Shown: positions 14,360 through 18,368 of the stretch, piece after piece | Layout of the letters: every line of letters begins with the position of its first letter | Numbering within the stretch: position 1 is the first letter of the stretch | From: Planctomycetaceae bacterium | GTDB taxonomy: Bacteria; Planctomycetota; Planctomycetia; Pirellulales; Thermoguttaceae | Direction: 5' to 3' | Assembly: GCA_031278315.1 (NCBI GenBank) | Contig: JAITKS010000002.1 | Coordinates: 1-18,368 of the forward strand | Length of the DNA stretch: 18,368 bases | Translations under genes and position numbers: made by a program | Notes under the pieces: model-generated | What the model saw: the letters and a program-made list of their open reading frames with translations, nothing else | Database searches by the model: none | What the model was told of the DNA's origin: nothing

Positions 14360-14381
14360 CTGCTTACCTATAGGCAAGCAG
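14360..14381. repeat. Hairpin CTGCTT...AAGCAG
   Basis: CTGCTTACC (14360-14368) pairs with GGCAAGCAG (14373-14381) around a TATA loop, with one A/C mismatch. It is the most GC-rich stem in an AT-rich gap. It could be a repeat unit or a regulatory hairpin; no T tract follows directly. Confidence 0.5.
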
Positions 14382-14557
14382 ACTAAATGAAATAACTTTT
14401 ACGTTTTTACGGCACCGAAATTCATAGTACGATACGTATATTTTGCGTTATATTCAGATTGCAGATCGTTGTAATGAACACCAGAAATTAACAAGAAATG
14501 ACAAAATTAAAGATATGAATACCTCAAAAAATTTTTTTCATAGTATCACTGCTAGTT

Positions 14558-14561
14558 GGAG
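14558..14561 (+). promoter_or_regulatory. Ribosome binding site deciding the TPR-protein start
   Basis: GGAG with 7 bases to ATG at 14569, while the in-frame ATG codons at 14443 and 14515 have no such sequence. It also places the signal peptide close to the N-terminus. Confidence 0.7.
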
Positions 14562-14568
14562 AATAATA

Positions 14569-15963
14569 ATGAGATTAAAAATTAGACACATAAATCAAAA
14601 TCGAAATCGAGCTGAATATTATCCGCAAATTTTTTCGTTGTTATTTTTGTTTTTACTTATATGTTTTTTATTTGTATTTTCACCTTTTTTAGTTTTTGCT
14701 GCTGAAAATCAGAATAACAACCCTAAAAACGAAGACATACTTCGTCAAGACATTCTTAAATTTGTTGGTCCTGTTTCTGATACATTGACATTTACGATTC
14801 CCGATGATGCTTATCTTGTGCGATTGAATCCTCGCCGAGTTATTCGGACGGAATCAAGTAAATCGCCGCCGGCATACAATATGCTTATTCGCAATATTGA
14901 TCCTGTTGAAAAGGCGTTGTTTCAGGATGCGCAAGACGGCAAATGGGACAATTTCAATTTATTCCGTGCGGCGATGGTTGCAGAAGGCGAAAGGGACCCT
15001 GCAAAAATCAAAAACTATGAATCGAAATTAGATGCAATTTTGCAGAGAGTAAAAACAAAAAATCAAAACAGCAGTAATAAAAATAATCGTTCTGGAGAGA
15101 TTATTACGCGTCAATTGTTTGAATCTTTGCATAGTGAGATAATGAATAATCAATATGACATTAATTGTACAAATCTTAGCCGTGTATTTGAGACAGGAAA
15201 GTTTAATTGTGTTAGTGCGACTGTATTATTTAATGTGCTTGGTGAAAAAGCTAATTTAAATGTGTGTGCGCTTGAGATGCCGGGTCATGCTTTAAGCCGT
15301 GTATATTTCAATAATAGAGAAATAAATATTGAAACGACATGTCCGGATTGGTTTAAGTTGAAGGATGCAGAAAACAAGGAAGCGTTAGCTGCTGCTACGA
15401 CCAAGCGTATTGCCAAATCGGAATCAGCGATTCCCAATCCGCCTGCTGGGGCTAATATGAATAAAACGGACGTAACTGAATCTGAAAAGTTAGAAGCAGC
15501 GTCAAAGGAGTCTCGAAAAATAACTCCGGTGCAATTGATTGCTACTATTTATTACAATCATGGGGTTGATTTATTAAATGACAAAAAATATGCTGAAGCA
15601 GCGATGTCTAACATAAAGGCGTTATATCTTGATCCTGAAAGTGAAACTGCGTGGGGCAATTTAATGGTTGCAATAAATAACTGGGCGATTGAGTTATCGT
15701 CGGGCAATTCTACGAATGGGATAAAAAGATATGATCTTGCAGCGATATTGCTTGATCAAGGTTGGTATATTGACACGAGTTATGAAAAATTTAAAACGAA
15801 TCAATTACATGTCTATTATCATTGGATACTTGACCTAGCGATCAAGGGACATATTGACGCAGCTAAAGAAGTTTTTTCATACGCAGACAAAAGATTACCC
15901 AATAATCCAATTCTTTCTCGATTGATGGATACTATACAAAAACAAACAAAAAAAAATAAATAA
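14569..15963 (+). CDS. Exported transglutaminase-like protein with TPR
   Basis: 464 residues. A basic N-terminus is followed by a strongly hydrophobic run (21-43) ending LVFA before AENQ, so it is a signal peptide or an N-terminal anchor. The middle contains a transglutaminase-like Cys-His core: TGKFNCVSATVLFNVLG (C214), MPGHALSRVY (H240) and INIETTCPDWF (E255/D260). The C-terminal third contains a tetratricopeptide-like segment YYNHGVDLLNDKKYAEAA...ALYLDPESETAWGN (about 328-363), then helical sequence. Planctomycetes encode several such exported TPR proteins with a papain-like or transglutaminase-like fold; the substrate is unknown. A protease, peptidase or cross-linking role in the periplasm is possible, or the fold may be a non-catalytic binding module. 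The linker 280-315 is low in complexity. The start is chosen from GGAG at 14558. No neighbour is close enough to form an operon. Confidence 0.75.
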   Translation: MRLKIRHINQNRNRAEYYPQIFSLLFLFLLICFLFVFSPFLVFAAENQNNNPKNEDILRQDILKFVGPVSDTLTFTIPDDAYLVRLNPRRVIRTESSKSPPAYNMLIRNIDPVEKALFQDAQDGKWDNFNLFRAAMVAEGERDPAKIKNYESKLDAILQRVKTKNQNSSNKNNRSGEIITRQLFESLHSEIMNNQYDINCTNLSRVFETGKFNCVSATVLFNVLGEKANLNVCALEMPGHALSRVYFNNREINIETTCPDWFKLKDAENKEALAAATTKRIAKSESAIPNPPAGANMNKTDVTESEKLEAASKESRKITPVQLIATIYYNHGVDLLNDKKYAEAAMSNIKALYLDPESETAWGNLMVAINNWAIELSSGNSTNGIKRYDLAAILLDQGWYIDTSYEKFKTNQLHVYYHWILDLAIKGHIDAAKEVFSYADKRLPNNPILSRLMDTIQKQTKKNK

Positions 15964-16036
15964 GAAATTTTGGTAATATACCAGTGGAATTTTTGTTACA
16001 ATAATTTATCGTTTTTTAATTTGTTCTGCTTTTTTT

Positions 16037-16079
16037 AATTAACCACAGAGAACATAGAGAAAGATGATTTTGTAATTTT
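16037..16079. repeat. Solo left end of the CACAGAG element
   Basis: AATTAACCACAGAGAA followed by AAAGATGATTTTGTAATTT matches the left end of the 10016-10300 element for more than 40 bases, including a perfect 19-base stretch. No matching right end is nearby. Confidence 0.75.
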
Positions 16080-16170
16080 AGATTTTAAATTTTAAATTTT
16101 AGATTTTGTGATAATTTATCAAAATTGATTTTTGTGATAATTTATCAATTATTTGTTGTAATTTATCCAT

Positions 16171-16220
16171 TTGATTCCGTGTGTGGTGAGTACATCACGC
16201 ACGGCTATATTGGAGATACC
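16171..16220. repeat. GTGAGTACATCA repeat, copy 2
   Basis: CCGTGTGTGGTGAGTACATC then ACGCACGGCTATATTG. CCGTGTGTGGTGA pairs with ATCACGCACGG around GTAC, giving a good hairpin. Copy 1 is at 12460-12509, with a weaker stem. Confidence 0.75.
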
Positions 16221-16232
16221 CCTTCGGGGTAT
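16216..16232. repeat. Perfect hairpin ATACCCC-TTC-GGGGTAT
   Basis: A seven-base perfect stem with a three-base loop. It is GC-rich in its centre and lies directly after the GTGAGTACATCA repeat. Confidence 0.7.
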
Positions 16233-16241
16233 GATAATGTC

Positions 16242-16270
16242 TGTAGAGACACAATGTCTTGTGTCTATAC
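16242..16270. repeat. GTAGAGACA-type hairpin repeat, copy 2
   Basis: GTAGAGACACAA pairs with TTGTGTCTATAC around TGTC, with one mismatch in 12. It matches the shorter copy at 968-993, in opposite orientation. Confidence 0.75.
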
Positions 16271-16284
16271 GTTACGGAATAAAC

Positions 16285-16513
16285 GTAATATACTCTTTCT
16301 ACTTTAAAATTCGGTTTTCGTTTTAAACTAAACTCGCCCTGAAAGGGCGCAAGCCTAAAGATCATAAATAATTTTTTTGCTGCCGCCCTTACAGGGCTTT
16401 GGTGTGTTATATTTTTTCCGTAGGGCGTTACCCTACGCTATTGCTGATTGCCCCTTCAGGGCGAGTTGAGTTTAAAACGAAAACCGAAATTTAAAGTGTA
16501 ATGAGTATATTAC
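16285..16513. repeat. 229-bp MITE-like element with 64-bp inverted arms
   Basis: Left arm 16285-16348 and right arm 16450-16513 are both 64 bases and complementary at about 58 positions by eye. Each arm runs GTAATATACTC, TTTAAA, CGGTTTTCGTTTTAAACT, CTCGCCCTGAA, GGGC from the outside inward. The 101-base centre holds two further hairpins, GCCCT/AGGGC (16385-16397) and CGTAGGG/CCCTACG (16419-16437). There is no coding capacity. It ends 8 bases after the stop codon of the SHD1-like gene on the minus strand, so it could also terminate that transcript. Solo arms are at 5063-5116 and 10475-10503. Confidence 0.85.
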
Positions 16514-16521
16514 ATTTTTTG

Positions 16522-17841
16522 TTACAATAATTTTTTAGTTTTAATTTGTTCTGCTATGTAATCTTTATCGTTTGTTGAGAGGGAGCCGAATTTTACTTTG
16601 ATTTGTTTTTTATTTTCTTTTGTTTCAATTGTGACAATATAATCTGCCAACTTGTTGTAATCAATTTTGTCAATTTCGATGAATTCAATATGCTCAATAG
16701 AAATAAGTTTTGCTGTAACAGTAACACTCCAATCAAGAGCCGTCCAAGAACGATAACCTGCAATTCGATCAATGTCTGCGCTAGATTCTTTACCGGTAAC
16801 GACAACAATATCATGTTTGAGTTGTTCGGCGATGGATATTGTATGATCAAGATTAGTACCTGAAATCGCCTCAAGAAAAAGTGTTTGTTTACCGGCTGTA
16901 GTTGCTTTGTAGTAAATATTATCTTTGTCTCGGCGAAATTCACCGGATGTTGCACGTAAACGTATCCATTCAGGATTGCGTGCTGCTTCTAAAGTGTATG
17001 CAATATCAAGTTTCATTTCTTCACCGATTCTAAATACTTCTTTGGGAGTAGAAAAAGTATGAAAAAATTTTGTTTCAGGATACCTAATTTTACTTCTCGG
17101 AGGAAAAGGTTTATCAAGATATTCATAAATAGCTATAGCAAGCTCAAGCGGTATTGATTTTTTACATACTTCTAATAAACTATTCTGTTCATTAAAATCT
17201 GTAAAATTAGTGCGGAAAACTACATCCAAGTTTCCTATCGCAAATTTAACTTCCATATCAAATGTACAAAGGTACGGAATTCTTATATTTTTAGTATTTG
17301 TCTCTATTGAATCTGCTATTGCAAGAAAATCACAGCTATACACCATCTTATAACCATTATGAAATTTTAGTCTGTCTTTAATATTATTGATGGATTCATG
17401 TATAAAATAAATTACGTTAATACGTTCTTGTTCAACATACTCTTGAACATGTGAGCCGACATCGTAACTACGAACATAAGTACCATGTTTTGCATTTGTA
17501 TTTCGTTGTAAAACTGTTGACCATACTTTTAGTTTGTATAAAGGCTCAAATGATTTCATAGGAGCACTTCTATATACAAGCCATTTTTCAGTTCCTTTAC
17601 TCATTTTGTGATTAAATTCTATTCCTGAAACATGTAAATAAAACACGTTTGGTATTTTTTTAGACAAGTATTCGTCCATCAATTTTTGTACTTCGGGGTT
17701 AGATATACCAAGAAGTGAGTATTGTTTATTAGCAATTTCGATTTGTGCAGCCGGTACAATTTGTGCTTTGCACATATTACAAAAATATGTCAACATAAAT
17801 ATCGTAACGATATTTACAGAAAAATAAAAAATCTTATACAT
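16522..17841 (-). CDS. Exported protein with SHD1-like C-terminal domain
   Basis: 439 residues. The N-terminus (KIFYFSVNIVTIFMLTYFCNMCKA) is a signal peptide, probably cut after CKA or at a nearby site. The bulk (30-360) is strand-rich and unfamiliar to me, with conserved-looking aromatic and charged clusters. Residues 363-432 (YRSWTALDWSVTVTAKLIS ... VTIETKENKKQIKVKFGSLS, then DKDYI) follow the pattern of the SHD1 domain common in exported planctomycete proteins: R-x-W start, a strand carrying V/A-K, a basic strand, then LS..D..YI. AGGAGAA (17846-17852) sits correctly before the ATG. It starts 17 bases after the stop of the upstream exported protein, so the two are probably one operon. The function is unknown; a cell-surface or periplasmic binding role is plausible. 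Confidence 0.75.
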   Translation of the reverse strand: MYKIFYFSVNIVTIFMLTYFCNMCKAQIVPAAQIEIANKQYSLLGISNPEVQKLMDEYLSKKIPNVFYLHVSGIEFNHKMSKGTEKWLVYRSAPMKSFEPLYKLKVWSTVLQRNTNAKHGTYVRSYDVGSHVQEYVEQERINVIYFIHESINNIKDRLKFHNGYKMVYSCDFLAIADSIETNTKNIRIPYLCTFDMEVKFAIGNLDVVFRTNFTDFNEQNSLLEVCKKSIPLELAIAIYEYLDKPFPPRSKIRYPETKFFHTFSTPKEVFRIGEEMKLDIAYTLEAARNPEWIRLRATSGEFRRDKDNIYYKATTAGKQTLFLEAISGTNLDHTISIAEQLKHDIVVVTGKESSADIDRIAGYRSWTALDWSVTVTAKLISIEHIEFIEIDKIDYNKLADYIVTIETKENKKQIKVKFGSLSTNDKDYIAEQIKTKKLL

Positions 17842-17858
17842 GATATTCTCCTAAAATT

Positions 17859-18368
17859 TTATTGAAGGGTAAATGACAAAACTGGTCTCCATACACAATT
17901 TCCGCGTCCGATTGGACCCGGTTTTGTTAATGCTGGTTTATAATAGCCGTAACCATACGTAGTAGTAAATTCAAATTTATCATTGGCTGCAAATGATTGT
18001 GTTCCGTTTGTAATTAAAATCTCAAAGCCGTCTATGGTAGTGGTAGTACCAACTGTTCCAACCAAATCGGTTACAGGTGTACCTGTAGGTGATCCTGCTG
18101 GAGGCGGTATTGTAATTATTGTATTATCCCTTTTGATCTTATATTGCGTATTGGAACTCATCTCGATAATGTATGAGGCAGTTATTCCTTCATTAGCAGC
18201 CAGTGTATTAGATCGTGTAACTGTACACGTACCATTACCGCCTAATGTTACTTTGCGTACTACTGGACTGATTGTAAGATTAGCATCGTTAAAAAAAGGT
18301 AGTCCATCAGATAATTTACAGTTCGTTTCTGTTGCTTTGATATTCGACAAATATTTCGTTGGATCAGG
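17859..18368 (-). CDS. Exported or surface protein, C-terminal part (partial)
   Basis: The reading frame is open to the window edge: six further codons (PDPTKY) precede the TTG at 18350, so no start is visible and the gene continues beyond. The visible ~169 residues are rich in Thr, Gly, Asn and Ile, low in charge, and strand-like (NLTISPVVRKVTLGGNGTC; IDGFEILITNGTQSF; NDKFEFTTTYGYGYY), with three Cys and a C-terminal LSFTLQ. The ITNGTQSFAANDKFEF stretch faintly recalls extracellular or filament-type repeats, but this is not enough to name a family. Its stop is 17 bases before the start of the SHD1-like gene. The two probably form one transcription unit with a surface function. Confidence 0.7.
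   Translation of the reverse strand, partial: PDPTKYLSNIKATETNCKLSDGLPFFNDANLTISPVVRKVTLGGNGTCTVTRSNTLAANEGITASYIIEMSSNTQYKIKRDNTIITIPPPAGSPTGTPVTDLVGTVGTTTTIDGFEILITNGTQSFAANDKFEFTTTYGYGYYKPALTKPGPIGRGNCVWRPVLSFTLQ

Larger units (their letters stand above)
13800..14568. other. AT-rich intergenic region, no gene seen
   Basis: About 770 bases without a convincing open frame, tRNA or other RNA gene. It contains the ACAGAATT repeat at 13849-13880 and a hairpin at 14360-14381, noted separately. The remainder is T-rich low-complexity DNA, probably including the promoter of the following exported protein. Confidence 0.5.
15964..16521. other. Repeat cluster between convergent genes
   Basis: A 558-base gap made largely of dispersed repeats: a solo CACAGAG end, a GTGAGTACATCA copy, two strong hairpins and the full 64-bp-arm element, each listed separately. 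The AT-rich joins show no gene. Short open frames here are read from repeat sequence. Confidence 0.7.

Noticed and set aside
14443..14568. Longer start for the transglutaminase-like protein at 14443 or 14515
   Set aside because: No ribosome-binding site there, while GGAG stands 7 bases before ATG 14569 and the signal peptide then lies near the N-terminus.
13800..14568. Possible tRNA or other RNA gene in the long AT-rich gap
   Set aside because: I looked for a GGTTCAAAT-type T-arm with matching acceptor stem; the GGTTCAAATTT near 13912 has no cloverleaf around it.
16125..16307. 60-codon plus-strand frame
   Set aside because: It is built from the GTGAGTACATCA and GTAGAGACA repeats.

Overview
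This is an AT-rich bacterial window with long, repeat-filled gaps between genes. The best clue to the organism is the short basic protein at 5395-5706, which I recognise as the signature protein of the Planctomycetes-Verrucomicrobia-Chlamydiae (PVC) superphylum. A Cys-rich outer-membrane porin, a Tat-exported Gfo/Idh/MocA oxidoreductase, a transglutaminase-like/TPR exported protein and an SHD1-like exported protein all fit a planctomycete. The group-B-type [FeFe] hydrogenase and a 2-hydroxyacyl-CoA dehydratase/activase-related Fe-S protein suggest an oxygen-sensitive, fermentative lifestyle. A low-GC anaerobic planctomycete is my inference; no rRNA or tRNA is present to place it.

Layout. Positions 1-924 (+): the tail of a DUF488-family gene, then an uncharacterised partner 5 bases later. 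Positions 1063-9509 (all -): [FeFe] hydrogenase; a GHKL ATPase fused to a PD-(D/E)XK nuclease-like domain; the PVC signature protein; acetolactate synthase large subunit (ilvB); and an OmpL/BBP2-like porin. Positions 9510-10883: a 1.37 kb strand-switch region with no convincing gene but many repeats. Positions 10884-15963 (+): Gfo/Idh/MocA oxidoreductase, a stand-alone HgdB-like/DUF2229 protein, and an exported transglutaminase-like/TPR protein. Positions 16522-18368 (-): an apparent two-gene operon of an exported protein cut by the window edge, followed by an exported protein with an SHD1-like C-terminus.

Apart from the DUF488 pair and the final pair, the genes look like independent units separated by repeats, not one pathway. 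Every gap over about 250 bases holds palindromic or tandem repeats. The families are: TTAGTGG-heptamer elements with a GCATGCG core (3 copies); CACGAAA/TTTCGTG elements (3 copies, two of them direct repeats bracketing the ATPase-nuclease gene); a CACAGAG-type inverted-repeat element of about 285 bp; a 229-bp element with 64-bp inverted arms plus solo arms elsewhere; and several smaller hairpin families.

The strongest candidate for an unusual system is the single-gene GHKL ATPase plus PD-(D/E)XK protein (2886-4907). It has the architecture of a DNA-targeting defence effector, and its repeat-bracketed setting suits a movable cassette. The DUF488 pair at the left edge is the second candidate. 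Both functions are inferred from motifs read by eye.
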